Positions 36,696 to 46,226 of a stretch of DNA of 62,319 nucleotides are shown here, piece by piece. A model generated the notes under the pieces. The model made no database searches, had not been told where the DNA came from, and saw only the letters and a program-made list of their open reading frames with translations. A program made the translations under genes and the position numbers. Origin of the DNA: Roseobacter sinensis (GTDB taxonomy: Bacteria > Pseudomonadota > Alphaproteobacteria > Rhodobacterales > Rhodobacteraceae); contig NZ_JALIEB010000022.1 of assembly GCF_025755255.1 (NCBI RefSeq), positions 1-62,319 of the forward strand, in the 5' to 3' direction. The first letter of the stretch is position 1. Every line of letters starts with the position of its first letter.

Positions 36696-38573
36696 TCAGC
36701 TGGCCCGCTTCATGCCCATGACGCGCGCCCGGGCCCGCGGGTCGCTGTCGAAGAGGGCCGCAAGCTGTTCGGTCATTGCCCCTGCGAGCTGATCCACATC
36801 CGTGATCGTGACCGCGCGATCATAGTACCGCGTGACATCATGGCCGATGCCGATGGCCAGCAACTCCACGGCGCGGCGCTTCTCGACCATCGCGATCACG
36901 TCACGCAGGTGCTTCTCGAGATAGTTCGCCGGGTTCACCGACAACGTGCTGTCGTCGACCGGGGCGCCGTCCGAAATCACCATCAGGATCTTGCGCGCCT
37001 CACCGCGCATCAGCATGCGCCGGTGCGCCCATTCCAGCGCCTCGCCGTCGATGTTCTCTTTCAGCAGGCCTTCCTTCATCATCAGCCCCAGATTGGGCCG
37101 GGTCCGCCGCCAGGGGGCATCGGCGGATTTATAAATGATGTGCCGCAGATCGTTGAGCCGCCCGGGCTGCTGCGGGCGCCCATCGTTCAGCCAGGCCTCC
37201 CGCGCCTGCCCGCCCTTCCACGCGCGGGTGGTGAAGCCGAGGATCTCGACCTTTACGTTGCAGCGCTCGAGCGTGCGCGCCAGCACATCGGCACAGATCG
37301 CCGCAATGGAAATCGGCCGCCCGCGCATCGAGCCGGAATTGTCGAGCAGCAGGGTCACCACGGTGTCGCGGAACTCGGTGTCTTTCTCGACCTTGAACGA
37401 CAGCGGCGTTGTGGGATTGGCCACGACCCGTGCCAGGCGGCCCGCGTCCAGCATGCCCTCTTCCAGATCGAACTCCCACGAGCGGTTCTGCTGCGCCTGC
37501 AAGCGTCGCTGCAGCTTGTTCGCCAAGCGGCTCACCGCCCCTTTCAGCGGCTCCAGCTGTTGGTCGAGATAGGCCCGCAGGCGTTCGAGTTCGATGGGCT
37601 CGGCCAGTTCCTCGGCGCCGATCTCCTCGTCATGGTCGCTCATATAGACGAGGTAATTCGGATCGGCGTCAGAGGCGGGCGGTGGGGGCGGCGGCTCCAT
37701 CGGCGCATCGCCCTCGGGCATCTCGGCCTCGTCGCCCATCTCCTGATCGGCCATGTCGTCCATGGAAACCTGGGCCTGGCTCGCGTCCTGCTGTTCTTCC
37801 TGAGACTGCTCGGGCGAACCTTCGGCTTCTTCCTCGTCCTGATCGTCCTGCCCGGTGCTATCGGGTTCGGCGTCATCCTCCGATCCGTCTTCGGCCTCGT
37901 CCTCCTGGTCCTCATCGATCTGGTCGGGGTCGTCGCCCAGCTGATCGCCGTAGCCGAGATCGGAGATCAGCTGGCGTGCGAGCTTGGCAAAGGCCTGCTG
38001 ATCGGAGAGCACGTCGTCAAGATTGTCCAGCGTGCCGCCGCATTGCTCCTCGATGAAGCCCTGCCACAGCTCCATCACATTCTGCGCCCCGGCGGGCAGA
38101 TCACGGCCCGTCGCCAGATGACGGATCAGATAGCCCGCCGCTGTCGCAAGCGGCGCATCGGCAGCCTGCGTCACCTGATCATAGCCCTTGCGCATCGCCT
38201 CATGAGCGATCTTGGCATCGATGTTGCCCGCAGTGCCCGGCATGTCGCGCGCACCCATGGCTTCGCAGCGGGCCGTCTCCATCGCCTCGTAGAGATCGCG
38301 CGCCATATCGCCCTGCGGCTGGTACTTTGCGTGAGTCTGGCCGTTGTGATAGCGGCGGTTCAGCGCCAACGCATCCGCTGTCCCGCGCGCCAGCATCACC
38401 TCGTCGCGCGTCATGCGGCGGCTCACCTGTGGCAGGCGCATCGAGTCGCCAGACATGCCCGCCGGGTCTACCGAGTAGGACACCGACAGCTCGGGGTCAT
38501 TGGCCATGACCTTCGTGGCCTCGCCGAGCGCTTTCTTGAAGGCGTCTGCCGGGTTGTCGGAGGGTTTGCTCAT
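36696..38573 (-). CDS. cobT: Aerobic cobaltochelatase subunit CobT
   Basis: CobT is the VWA-type partner of CobS in the cobaltochelatase that inserts cobalt into hydrogenobyrinic acid a,c-diamide. The 625-residue protein has an N-terminal region [24 protein letters not shown], a very acidic, Gln-rich middle (about residues 205-310), and a C-terminal VWA domain with the metal-site motif [11 protein letters not shown] at about 407-418 and [13 protein letters not shown]. It is coupled to the racemase-like gene by ATGA overlap. The large CobN subunit is not in the window. Confidence 0.93.
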   Translation of the reverse strand: MSKPSDNPADAFKKALGEATKVMANDPELSVSYSVDPAGMSGDSMRLPQVSRRMTRDEVMLARGTADALALNRRYHNGQTHAKYQPQGDMARDLYEAMETARCEAMGARDMPGTAGNIDAKIAHEAMRKGYDQVTQAADAPLATAAGYLIRHLATGRDLPAGAQNVMELWQGFIEEQCGGTLDNLDDVLSDQQAFAKLARQLISDLGYGDQLGDDPDQIDEDQEDEAEDGSEDDAEPDSTGQDDQDEEEAEGSPEQSQEEQQDASQAQVSMDDMADQEMGDEAEMPEGDAPMEPPPPPPASDADPNYLVYMSDHDEEIGAEELAEPIELERLRAYLDQQLEPLKGAVSRLANKLQRRLQAQQNRSWEFDLEEGMLDAGRLARVVANPTTPLSFKVEKDTEFRDTVVTLLLDNSGSMRGRPISIAAICADVLARTLERCNVKVEILGFTTRAWKGGQAREAWLNDGRPQQPGRLNDLRHIIYKSADAPWRRTRPNLGLMMKEGLLKENIDGEALEWAHRRMLMRGEARKILMVISDGAPVDDSTLSVNPANYLEKHLRDVIAMVEKRRAVELLAIGIGHDVTRYYDRAVTITDVDQLAGAMTEQLAALFDSDPRARARVMGMKRAS

Positions 38574-39274
38574 GAGCTGCCTTTCATCGCGGCGTCGAGA
38601 GTGATGCGCCCGGCGGCCAGATCAGCCAGCAGCGCGACGTGCACATCCAACGCATCGATCACTTTATACCCCGGGTCGTGCCCGTCAAATGCAAGGTTGA
38701 GGTCCGTGCCCGCCAGAATGATCGCCTCGGCCCCCTGATCCGCGACCATGCGGCGTCCCGCTTCGAAGAACAGCGTGCGGTCATCGTCGGTGCAATGGCC
38801 GCGCAGGGCCATATCGATGTAGGCGCGCCCAATCTCCTCGCGGTTTTCCTGCGGAGCGACGGCGGTGGTTCGCGTCAGCTGCCCGTAGAGCTGGGTGCGC
38901 ATCACCACATCTGTCCCCAAAAGCCCAAGGGTGCCAAGCCCTTGCGCCACGAAATAGACATCGAGCGGGGCTACGGCGCTGATCAGAGGCAGGGGAGATA
39001 TCGCCTCGGTCTCCGCATAACAAAAGTGGCCGCCCAGCGAGGTGATCGCAGCGCAATCCGCGCCGGCGGCCTTGAGCCGGCCGATCAGCTCGGCGTAGAT
39101 CTCCGCCTGCGCCTGCCGCGCGTCGGTGCGGTTGTTTCGGACCAGTGTGCCGGCATCCGCGTTCACGATGGTCAGATCAAGCGCATGCCCCATCTCGCGC
39201 AGGCGTGCCGTGAGCCGCTGGTAGTAGGCAACGGTAGCGGCAGGCCCGATCCCTCCGATCAGCCCCAGATGCAT
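38570..39274 (-). CDS. Aspartate/glutamate racemase family protein without catalytic cysteines
   Basis: The 234-residue protein has the family start [20 protein letters not shown] and length. Active racemases use two cysteines, in the CNTxH and GCTE motifs. Here the first site reads ITSLGGHF, placing S79 where Cys is expected, and the second reads ILAGTDL, placing G189 there. The two-thiol mechanism therefore looks impossible, although H83, T190 and D191 remain. It lies between cobS (22 bases upstream) and cobT (4-base overlap), suggesting co-expression with cobalamin synthesis or simple insertion. I start at 39274 as homologues begin MHLGLIGG. Confidence 0.8.
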   Translation of the reverse strand: MHLGLIGGIGPAATVAYYQRLTARLREMGHALDLTIVNADAGTLVRNNRTDARQAQAEIYAELIGRLKAAGADCAAITSLGGHFCYAETEAISPLPLISAVAPLDVYFVAQGLGTLGLLGTDVVMRTQLYGQLTRTTAVAPQENREEIGRAYIDMALRGHCTDDDRTLFFEAGRRMVADQGAEAIILAGTDLNLAFDGHDPGYKVIDALDVHVALLADLAAGRITLDAAMKGSS

Positions 39275-39296
39275 GGCGACATCCTCCGCACGCCGA

Positions 39297-40283
39297 TCAG
39301 CCGAGGCTGACGCTGGCAGCACTCTCGGGCAGTTCCTCGTCGAAGAGCCGCTGGTAGAACTCCGCCACGGTCTGCCGTTCCAACTCGTCGCACTTGTTGA
39401 GGAAGCTCAGGCGGAAGGCGTAGCCGACATTGCGGAAGATCTCGGCGTTCTGCGCCCAGGCGATGACCGTCCGGGGGGACATCACGGTCGACAGATCGCC
39501 GTTCATGAAGGCTGTCCGGGTGAGGTCCGCGACGGTGACCATCTGTTTGACGATCTTGCGGCCGCGCTCCGTGTTGTAATGCGGGTTCTTGGACAGCACG
39601 ATGGCAGTCTCCGCGTCGATGCTGAGGTAGTTCAGCGTGGCCACGAGCGACCAGCGGTCCATCTGGCCCTGGTTGATCTGCTGCGTGCCGTGATAGAGCC
39701 CGGTGGTATCGCCGAGACCGACTGTGTTGGCCGTCGCGAAGATACGGAAGTAGGGGTGCGGCGTGATCACCTCGTTCTGATCGAGCAGGGTGAGCTTGCC
39801 GTCGACCTCCAGCACGCGCTGGATCACGAACATCACGTCGGCCCGGCCGGCATCGTACTCGTCAAAGACGATCGCGGTTGGATTGCGCAGCGCCCAGGGC
39901 AAGATACCCTCTTGAAAATCAGTGACTTGCTTGCCGTCCTTCAACTTGATCGCATCCTTGCCGATCAGATCGATCCGGCTGATGTGACTGTCCAGGTTCA
40001 CGCGCACCGCCGGCCAGTTCAATCTCGCCGCCACCTGTTCGATGTGGGTCGATTTGCCGGTGCCGTGATAGCCCTGAATCATCACGCGGCGATTGTGCTG
40101 GAACCCGGCGAGGATCGCCAGTGTGGTGTCGGGGTCGAACTTGTAGGTGGTGTCGAGCTCGGGCACACGGTCGCTGCGGTCTGCAAAGCCTTTGACGACC
40201 ATATCCGTGTCGATGCCGAAGACGTCGCGGACGTGGACCTCTTCGGTAGGCTTCATGTTGATGTCCAATGCGCCGTCGGCCAT
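39297..40283 (-). CDS. cobS: Aerobic cobaltochelatase subunit CobS
   Basis: CobS is the AAA+ ATPase that drives cobalt insertion with CobT and CobN. The 328-residue protein has Walker [10 protein letters not shown] (71-79), Walker [11 protein letters not shown], sensor [14 protein letters not shown] and the C-terminal [20 protein letters not shown]. The N-terminus [21 protein letters not shown] is standard. It is the first gene of the cobS-racemase-cobT operon. Confidence 0.94.
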   Translation of the reverse strand: MADGALDINMKPTEEVHVRDVFGIDTDMVVKGFADRSDRVPELDTTYKFDPDTTLAILAGFQHNRRVMIQGYHGTGKSTHIEQVAARLNWPAVRVNLDSHISRIDLIGKDAIKLKDGKQVTDFQEGILPWALRNPTAIVFDEYDAGRADVMFVIQRVLEVDGKLTLLDQNEVITPHPYFRIFATANTVGLGDTTGLYHGTQQINQGQMDRWSLVATLNYLSIDAETAIVLSKNPHYNTERGRKIVKQMVTVADLTRTAFMNGDLSTVMSPRTVIAWAQNAEIFRNVGYAFRLSFLNKCDELERQTVAEFYQRLFDEELPESAASVSLG

Positions 40284-40409
40284 GAGGTGTCACCCCTCTG
40301 CAATAATACGAAAACCGGGCCCACGGTCGGCCCGGCCCCTCTGGTGCAACATATATGGATCAGGTGCAAGGGAAAGGGGCGGTCCAGTTGCACAGAAGCG
40401 ATAGCGCCA

Positions 40410-41036
40410 TCAGTCCTTGAAATTGCGGCTACCCTTGATCTGGTCCCAGGCCCAGACGACCTCTTGCAGCTGCTCCTCCTGGCTGCGGTCACCGCCGTTC
40501 ATGTCCGGGTGCAGCACCTTGATCAGCGCCTTGTAGGCCTTGCGCACCTCGGGCTTCGTCCAAGTGTCCTTGGCTTCGAGAATCTCCAGCGCGCGGCGCT
40601 CGGTCGGCGGAAGACGGCGCCCCGAGCCTGCGTTACGGCCGGGGTTCTGCGTCGCATTGGCGCCGAGGACCTGATGCGGATCCTCGATGCCAAGCCGGGC
40701 CCAGGCGCGCGCCTCCGGGTCGCCGAGGGGTTTGGTCGCGCGCTCCCAGACCTTGTCTTTCGACATCTGCGCGTTCATCTCGGCCTCGGTGGTCCCATCG
40801 AAAAAATTCCACTTCAGGTTGTATTCCCGCACATGCGTCTGACAGAACCAATAGTAGTCGTCGAGGACATCCGGCGCTTTCGGCGCGCGATACTTGCCCG
40901 GCTCGTCGCATCCGTCCTTGTCGCAGATCCGCGTCGACGTCTCCGACGCCCCCGACATGCCACGCCGTCCGCGCGGGTTCTTCTTCTTCGAGGAAGACAC
41001 GGACATATCGAAGCCGAAAGGATCAGGTTTGGACAT
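40410..41036 (-). CDS. J-domain (DnaJ-like) protein
   Basis: This 208-residue protein has its J domain at the C-terminus (about residues 148-208): ALEILEAKDTWTKPEVRKAYKALIKVLHPDMNGGD, with the HPD motif that stimulates Hsp70. The N-terminal part has a possible metal site C-x4-C (CDKDGC) and later FCQTH, and a conserved YYWFCQTHVREYNLKWNFFDG segment typical of alphaproteobacterial DnaJ-like proteins. It is divergent from bolA with 74 bases between them. Confidence 0.88.
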   Translation of the reverse strand: MSKPDPFGFDMSVSSSKKKNPRGRRGMSGASETSTRICDKDGCDEPGKYRAPKAPDVLDDYYWFCQTHVREYNLKWNFFDGTTEAEMNAQMSKDKVWERATKPLGDPEARAWARLGIEDPHQVLGANATQNPGRNAGSGRRLPPTERRALEILEAKDTWTKPEVRKAYKALIKVLHPDMNGGDRSQEEQLQEVVWAWDQIKGSRNFKD

Positions 41037-41110
41037 ATTGGCACCTATACGAGTCGAGGCGGCTTAGTTTAAACTGCACGTTGAAAGAAGGAAGAGGCAT
41101 CGGCAAAAAA

Positions 41111-41368
41111 ATGTCTAGACGTCAGCAGATTGAGGACCGGTTGCGGGCGGCGTTTTCGCCACGCGAATTGCAGGTGGTGGATGACAGCGAAAGCCATCGC
41201 GGTCATGCGGGATACCAGGAGGGCGGTGAAAGCCACTTTAACGTGGCGATCCGGGCTGAGGAGTTCAAGGATATGAACCGGGTCGCGCGGCATCGTGCCA
41301 TTCACGCCGCTTTGGGCCCCGAGCTGATCTCGGAAATTCATGCGCTTGCGCTGGATGTGGACGGCTGA
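41111..41368 (+). CDS. bolA: BolA family protein
   Basis: BolA proteins pair with monothiol glutaredoxins and affect iron-sulfur traffic or act as regulators. The 85-residue protein matches: IEDRLRAAFSPRELQVVDDSESHRGHAG, ESHFNVAIRAEEFKDMNRVARHRAIHAAL. The invariant histidine in FKDMNRVARHR is present. I choose ATG 41111; purine-rich GAAGGAAGAGG lies about 15 bases upstream, and an in-frame TTG at 41081 is unlikely. Confidence 0.92.
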   Translation: MSRRQQIEDRLRAAFSPRELQVVDDSESHRGHAGYQEGGESHFNVAIRAEEFKDMNRVARHRAIHAALGPELISEIHALALDVDG

Positions 41369-41385
41369 GCGCCGCGCCGCTAAGT

Positions 41386-41841
41386 CTATGATGTCTCGGA
41401 CTTTCGGCTCGCTGCCAGTTTTTTAAGCGAATCCGTCATGCCGGCCACGTCGCTCGGCTCTTCCACGCCGTTGTCGGTGAGCATCCGGCTCGCGCCGGCG
41501 CTCCGCGCGGCGTCCTCGTCGGGTGTCCGCGGTGTCGTGATCTCATCCGCGCTGTGCGGTTCTGCCGCAGCCGGTGTGACGACCAATGCGGGCGCCTGCA
41601 CCTCTTCCTCCAGTGCCTTGCGGAAGACCAGCACGTTGCGCCAGTTGGTCGTCGTCGAGGCAAGCCCGGACCGCTCGATCGAGGGCAGAGCTTCGGCGCG
41701 CTGATACTCCCAGCCGTCAGCGGCCATCCGGTTCATGACCTCTTCCAGTGCGTGGGAAAACCGATCCTCGGGTGTCTTGATCCCCTTGGCCTTCACGCCC
41801 CGATTGGGGGCGGGGATCACCCGGTACTGGTACTGTGGCAT
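41386..41841 (-). CDS. DUF4177 domain protein
   Basis: The first 75 of 151 residues fit DUF4177 (QYQYRVIPAPNRGVKAKGIKTPEDRFSHALEEVMNRMAADGWEYQRAEALPS), a small alpha/beta fold of unknown function. The rest is an acidic, alanine- and proline-rich tail ending DSLKKLAASRKSETS that is probably disordered. No signal peptide is seen. It converges with bolA. Confidence 0.82.
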   Translation of the reverse strand: MPQYQYRVIPAPNRGVKAKGIKTPEDRFSHALEEVMNRMAADGWEYQRAEALPSIERSGLASTTTNWRNVLVFRKALEEEVQAPALVVTPAAAEPHSADEITTPRTPDEDAARSAGASRMLTDNGVEEPSDVAGMTDSLKKLAASRKSETS

Positions 41842-41948
41842 GCGCCGATCTCCAAACTGATGACGTCCTCTATACCAAGGCCACCGGGGTCGGCAAAGCA
41901 GCGTCGGTGGTCGGTTGATATCGCGCCGCGCGGTGCGGCGGTGCGCCT

Positions 41949-43460
41949 TTACCCCTTCAGCTTCTGCGCGACCAGCTGGTTCACCGCCTTGGGGTTGGCC
42001 TTGCCGCCGGTCGCCTTCATCACCTGACCCACGAACCAGCCCGCGAGCTTGGGGTTCTGTTGCGCCTTGGCGACCTGGTCGGGGTTGGCGGCGATGATTT
42101 CATCGACAGCGGCTTCGATGGCGCCGGTGTCCGTCACCTGCTTCATGCCGCGCGCCTCGACGATCTCGGCCGGGTCGCCGCCTTCGGTGTAGACGATCTC
42201 GAAGAGCTCCTTGGCGATCTTGCCCGAGATCGCGTCAGAGGCGATGAGGTCGATCACGCCGCCGAGTTGCGCGGGGCTCACCGGGCTTTCGGTGATGTCG
42301 GTGTCGTCTTTCTTCAGACGCCCGAAGAGCTCGTTGATCACCCAGTTCGCGGCCATCTTGCCGTCACGGCCCTTGGCCACCGCCTCGAAGTAAGCCGCCG
42401 AATCCAGATCGGCCGTCAGGACACTTGCGTCATAATCGCTGAGCCCGAAATCGCCGATGAAGCGTGCCTTCTTGGCATCCGGCAGTTCCGGCAGATTGGC
42501 CGCGATGTCATCGACCCAAGACTGCTCGATGGTCAGCGGTAAGAGGTCCGGATCGGGGAAATAGCGGTAATCATGCGCCTCTTCCTTGGAGCGCATCGAG
42601 CGGGTCTCGTTGCGGTCCGGATCGTAGAGCCGCGTTTCCTGATCGACCGTGCCGCCGCCTTCGACAATCGCGATCTGGCGGCGCGCTTCCACTTCGATGG
42701 CTTGTTGGATGAACCGCAGGGAGTTCATGTTCTTGATCTCGCAGCGGGTGCCGAGGTGTCTGAAGTCCTGCGTCGCCTGGTACTTCTCGTAGTCGCCGGG
42801 GCGGCAGATCGAGACGTTTACATCCGCGCGCAGGTTGCCGTTCTGCATGTTGCCGTCACAGGTGCCAAGGTACCGCAGGATCTGGCGCAGCTTGGCGACG
42901 TAGGCGGCTGCTTCCTCGGGCCCGCGAATGTCGGGGCGGCTGACGATCTCCATCAGCGCCACGCCGGTGCGGTTGAGATCCACGAAGGACATATGCGGGT
43001 CCATGTCGTGGATCGACTTGCCGGCGTCCTGTTCGAGGTGGATGCGCTCGACGCGCACCAGGCGGGCCGTCCCGTCACCCATCTCGACCAGCACTTCACC
43101 CTCGCCGACGATGGGGTGGTAGAGCTGGGAAATCTGATAGCCCTGCGGCAGGTCGGGGTAGAAGTAATTCTTGCGGTCGAAAGCGGAGGTCAGGTTGATC
43201 TCGGCCTTCAGCCCCAGCCCGGTGCGCACTGCCTGCTCGACGCAGAACTCATTGATCGTGGGCAACATGCCCGGCATGGCCGCATCCACGAACGATACGT
43301 TGTTGTTAGGCTCGGCCCCGAATTTGGTGGAGGCGGCGGAGAAAAGCTTGGCCTTTGAGGTAACCTGCGCGTGCACCTCCATGCCGATTACCAATTCCCA
43401 GTCATGCTTGGCGCCCGCAATCACTTTGGGTGTGGAGGTGTCGTAGGTCAGATCCAGCAT
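41949..43460 (-). CDS. gatB: Asp-tRNA(Asn)/Glu-tRNA(Gln) amidotransferase subunit B
   Basis: GatB binds tRNA and phosphorylates the misacylated amino acid so that GatA-derived ammonia can amidate it. The 503-residue protein has [52 protein letters not shown], and the C-terminal YqeY-like domain ending [29 protein letters not shown]. The length is normal. gatA and gatC are not adjacent. Confidence 0.95.
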   Translation of the reverse strand: MLDLTYDTSTPKVIAGAKHDWELVIGMEVHAQVTSKAKLFSAASTKFGAEPNNNVSFVDAAMPGMLPTINEFCVEQAVRTGLGLKAEINLTSAFDRKNYFYPDLPQGYQISQLYHPIVGEGEVLVEMGDGTARLVRVERIHLEQDAGKSIHDMDPHMSFVDLNRTGVALMEIVSRPDIRGPEEAAAYVAKLRQILRYLGTCDGNMQNGNLRADVNVSICRPGDYEKYQATQDFRHLGTRCEIKNMNSLRFIQQAIEVEARRQIAIVEGGGTVDQETRLYDPDRNETRSMRSKEEAHDYRYFPDPDLLPLTIEQSWVDDIAANLPELPDAKKARFIGDFGLSDYDASVLTADLDSAAYFEAVAKGRDGKMAANWVINELFGRLKKDDTDITESPVSPAQLGGVIDLIASDAISGKIAKELFEIVYTEGGDPAEIVEARGMKQVTDTGAIEAAVDEIIAANPDQVAKAQQNPKLAGWFVGQVMKATGGKANPKAVNQLVAQKLKG

Positions 43461-43542
43461 CGGGGTCCCTCGTCAGGCAGGTCGGCGTGTGCGAGGGTTT
43501 AGGGCAGCGCCGGGCCTGCTGCAAGCCCTGGCGCAAAGGGCG

Positions 43543-44034
43543 TCAGCGCGCCTTGGGCATATCGCGCCAGCTGATCTCGACCGAGCCTTCCGTCTGATCC
43601 GGCAACCGCTTGCGTGGCATCATGCGCGCGTCGCTGGTGAAGTCGGGTTTGATCCGCACGGCGATCACGCAGCAGAAGGGCTGCGACAGATCGACGGTCA
43701 CGATCTCGTGGCCCGCATAGGGTGGCAGCGCGATGATCTGCGCGGCATCGAGATCGCCCTCGCCAAGAACCGGGTCGGTGGTCGGCAGATCGAAGGCCAG
43801 GGCCGCCTCAATGCGCGCGATGCCGTCGTAGATCGGCAGATGCAGACCGGTCATCTCGAAATAGGACCGCGCGCATTGCAGCATCCGGGTGTGCAGCGTG
43901 TGCAGTCGCGCGCGCGGGTCAGCGGAGGCCGCGGCGCAAGGGGCCACTTCTCGGACTGGCGCTGCCGCCTTGCGGTGCCAGTCGATCCAGTCGCCACTGT
44001 CCCAATGGGTGGCATCGGCGGGAATGTTGCTCAT
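43543..44034 (-). CDS. Conserved hypothetical protein
   Basis: This 163-residue cytosolic protein begins MSNIPADATHWDSGDWIDWHRKAAAPV. The central part HTRMLQCARSYFEMTGLHLPIYDGIARIEAALAFDLP looks like a conserved helical region, and the C-terminus has IVTVDLSQPFCCVIAVRIKPDF and ends VEISWRDMPKAR. I do not recognise a domain. The start at 44034 is preceded by a GGAAAGGA stretch; earlier in-frame ATGs would add low-complexity sequence. It lies upstream of gatB on the same strand. Confidence 0.65.
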   Translation of the reverse strand: MSNIPADATHWDSGDWIDWHRKAAAPVREVAPCAAASADPRARLHTLHTRMLQCARSYFEMTGLHLPIYDGIARIEAALAFDLPTTDPVLGEGDLDAAQIIALPPYAGHEIVTVDLSQPFCCVIAVRIKPDFTSDARMMPRKRLPDQTEGSVEISWRDMPKAR

Positions 44035-44391
44035 GATGGGTCCTTTCCGTCTTGGATCGTCGGATCGGTCTGGGCAGGACGCGCGGGCGTGGTCCGATGT
44101 GGACCGGCCCGACGGCGAGCGGCCAGATGTGGCATGGTGCAAAAAAACGGGAGCGACATAGACGACCCTCAACTGGCGACTGACAGCAAGCTGTCTTTCT
44201 TTTACGGCCGAAACGTGGCAGCCGTACGAAGATATCTCGTTGATTCTTGCGTTGTCCTAAGACAATCCGCCGCAGTTGGTGATAAATCTGTTACGATCTG
44301 AGCGAAGTTTCCCGCGAGGGTTGAAGTTGCATGCGCCAGGGCCCGCCGAGGCCGCTTGCGCGAGGGGGCTGAGTCGTCGCATAGAGGCGGG
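44035..44391. promoter_or_regulatory. Divergent intergenic region with TTGTC-CTAA-GACAA dyad
   Basis: No gene is supported in these 357 bases between a minus-strand hypothetical and a plus-strand transglycosylase. A perfect dyad TTGTC-CTAA-GACAA lies at 44252-44265, a form seen in GntR-family operators, in a locally AT-rich stretch (44,190-44,310) that is likely promoter. Nothing else stands out. Confidence 0.35.
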
Positions 44392-45054
44392 ATGAGATTG
44401 ATCCTGACCTTGATCTTGGGTCTCGTGCTCTCTGCCCCGGCACCGCTTGCAGCGGAGTCGGACGCCGATACGGAGCCGCCCAAACAGCTTCCGCTCATGC
44501 GCTGGAGCCACATGGAGAATGCGAGGCTCTGGAACGCCGCGGCTTTGCGCGCGCTCAGACAACACGGGCGCGTGCTGGTCGAGACGGTGCCGGCCGATAT
44601 CGCGAGGTGGTGCCCTTATTACGCGGAGGCGGGCACAGCCGGGCGGGAGGCCTTCTGGGTCGGCTTCATGTCGGCGCTTGCCAAACACGAAAGCACCTAC
44701 AAGCCCTGGGCCGTCGGCGGTGGGGGGAAGTGGTATGGCCTGTTGCAGATCGCGCCGGCGACGGCGCGCGGCTACGAGTGCCGGGCCGGCAGCGGTGAGG
44801 CGCTGAAGGACGGTGGTGACAACCTCAGCTGTGCGATCCGGATCATGGCCGTGACCGTGCCCCGCGACGGCGTGATCGCGGCCCGTGACACGAGATGGCG
44901 CGGTGTGGCGGCGGATTGGGGGCCCATGCGGGTGCCCTCGAAACAGCGCGACATCGCCGCGTGGGTCAGCGCGCAGCCCTACTGCGCGGCACCGCAGGAA
45001 CCGGTGAAACCTGCCCGCACGCGTCTGCCGCGCACTCACGGCGAAGACCGCTAG
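44392..45054 (+). CDS. Lytic transglycosylase (SLT domain), secreted
   Basis: This 220-residue protein has a signal peptide (residues 1-21, ending PLAA) and a small SLT-fold catalytic domain: FMSALAKHESTYKPWAVGGGGKWYGLLQIAPATARGYEC. The catalytic glutamate is E100 in KHES, and GLLQI at 116-120 is the conserved strand. Such enzymes cleave peptidoglycan glycan strands. Two cysteine pairs could form disulfides in the periplasm. GAGGCGG precedes ATG 44392. The tail is basic. Confidence 0.85.
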   Translation: MRLILTLILGLVLSAPAPLAAESDADTEPPKQLPLMRWSHMENARLWNAAALRALRQHGRVLVETVPADIARWCPYYAEAGTAGREAFWVGFMSALAKHESTYKPWAVGGGGKWYGLLQIAPATARGYECRAGSGEALKDGGDNLSCAIRIMAVTVPRDGVIAARDTRWRGVAADWGPMRVPSKQRDIAAWVSAQPYCAAPQEPVKPARTRLPRTHGEDR

Positions 45055-45055
45055 T

Positions 45056-45493
45056 TCACCCGACCAGCGAGAAGTGATGCCGTTCGGTCCGGACCCCGAG
45101 ATCCTGCAGCGCGGCTTCGAACGCCTGATGCGGCGGGGTGGCTTCGTAGGGCAGACGCAGCTTGCGCCCGCCCCGCAATACGGCCGTTGCGCGCACCGAA
45201 AAGTCGAGCCGGGTGTCGAGGCGGATATGATCGACCTCGTTCCAGCTCACATCCACCTCACGTTTGCCGCTGAACCAGGTGATCCCGCGCGCATCCATCC
45301 GCAAGCCCGCGGCGGGGTTGGTGAGCAGCTCCCAAACGGCGGGCAGGGTGAAAAGCGCGATGATCGCCATGAGCCAGGGCGCGGCATCGACGGCGATGAT
45401 CGCAAGGAGCAGGGCGGCCCAGACTGCAAGAAGGCTGCAGAGCGTGATGCGGCTGCGACCCTGACGATGATAGGTAAACGGCTCAGCGGCCAC
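45056..45493 (-). CDS. Membrane protein with PH-like cytoplasmic domain
   Basis: This 145-residue protein has two adjacent membrane helices (about residues 18-36 and 40-58) and a C-terminal beta-rich segment (LRMDARGITWFSGKREVDVSWNEVDHIRLDTRL) that looks like a bacterial PH-like domain, followed by a helix HQAFEAALQDLGV. No named family is assigned. It overlaps the end of the SDR gene upstream on the same strand by 11 bases, so it is the third gene of the pepN operon. Confidence 0.7.
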   Translation of the reverse strand: MAAEPFTYHRQGRSRITLCSLLAVWAALLLAIIAVDAAPWLMAIIALFTLPAVWELLTNPAAGLRMDARGITWFSGKREVDVSWNEVDHIRLDTRLDFSVRATAVLRGGRKLRLPYEATPPHQAFEAALQDLGVRTERHHFSLVG

Positions 45494-46223
45494 CCGTCAC
45501 GTCCAGCGTCGAGCCGGTTACATAGCTGGCGTCTTCGGAGAGCAGCCAGACGATGGGCCGGGCGACCTCTTCGGCGGAGCCCTTGCGCTTCATCGGCACC
45601 ATGTGGGCGAGCCGGTCGGCCCGGCCGGGCTCACCGCCCTTGGCGTGCAACTCGGTCTCGATCAGACCGGGGCGGATGGCCATGACGCGGATGTTGTCCC
45701 CCGCAACTTCATCCGACAAGCCTTTGGTAAAGCAGTCAATTGCTGCTTTGGAAGCGGCGTAGTCCACATATTGGTTGCCCGAGCCGAGCCGCGCGGCGGC
45801 GGAGGAGATATTCACGATCACACCGCCGTCGCCTTGCGCCTGCATGCGGAGCACCGCCTCCTTGGCCACCAGCATCGCACCGATCACGTTGATGTCGAAC
45901 ATCCGCCGCAGGCGCGCGTGATCCATATCCGTCAACTTCGCGGTCTGGTCGACCACGCCCGCGTTGTTGATCAGCGCATCGAGGCGGCCGAAGTCGGCGT
46001 CGATCTTGGCAAAGACCTCGGCAATGGCGTCGGGATCGGCCACATCCCCTTGGCAGAGGATCACCTTAGCGCCTGCGGCGTGGCACTCGGCCGCCACTGC
46101 TTCGGCGCCCACGGTGTCCGAGCGGTAGTTCAGCGCCAGATCATAGCCTTTCGCGGCGGCGATGCGGGCGCAGGCCGCCCCGATCCCGGCAGAGCCGCCG
46201 GTGATGAGCAGAACGGGTTTCAT
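45483..46223 (-). CDS. Short-chain dehydrogenase/reductase (SDR)
   Basis: This 246-residue classical SDR has the cofactor motif ITGGSAGIGAACARI, NNAGVV, the catalytic region NISSAAARLGSGNQYVDYAASKAA with Ser, Tyr and Lys, and the ending ASYVTGSTLDVTGGR. An arginine after the first strand loop (NYRSD) suggests NADP preference. The substrate is not evident. It follows pepN by three bases, an association that suggests only co-transcription. Confidence 0.88.
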   Translation of the reverse strand: MKPVLLITGGSAGIGAACARIAAAKGYDLALNYRSDTVGAEAVAAECHAAGAKVILCQGDVADPDAIAEVFAKIDADFGRLDALINNAGVVDQTAKLTDMDHARLRRMFDINVIGAMLVAKEAVLRMQAQGDGGVIVNISSAAARLGSGNQYVDYAASKAAIDCFTKGLSDEVAGDNIRVMAIRPGLIETELHAKGGEPGRADRLAHMVPMKRKGSAEEVARPIVWLLSEDASYVTGSTLDVTGGR

Positions 46224-46226
46224 AAG

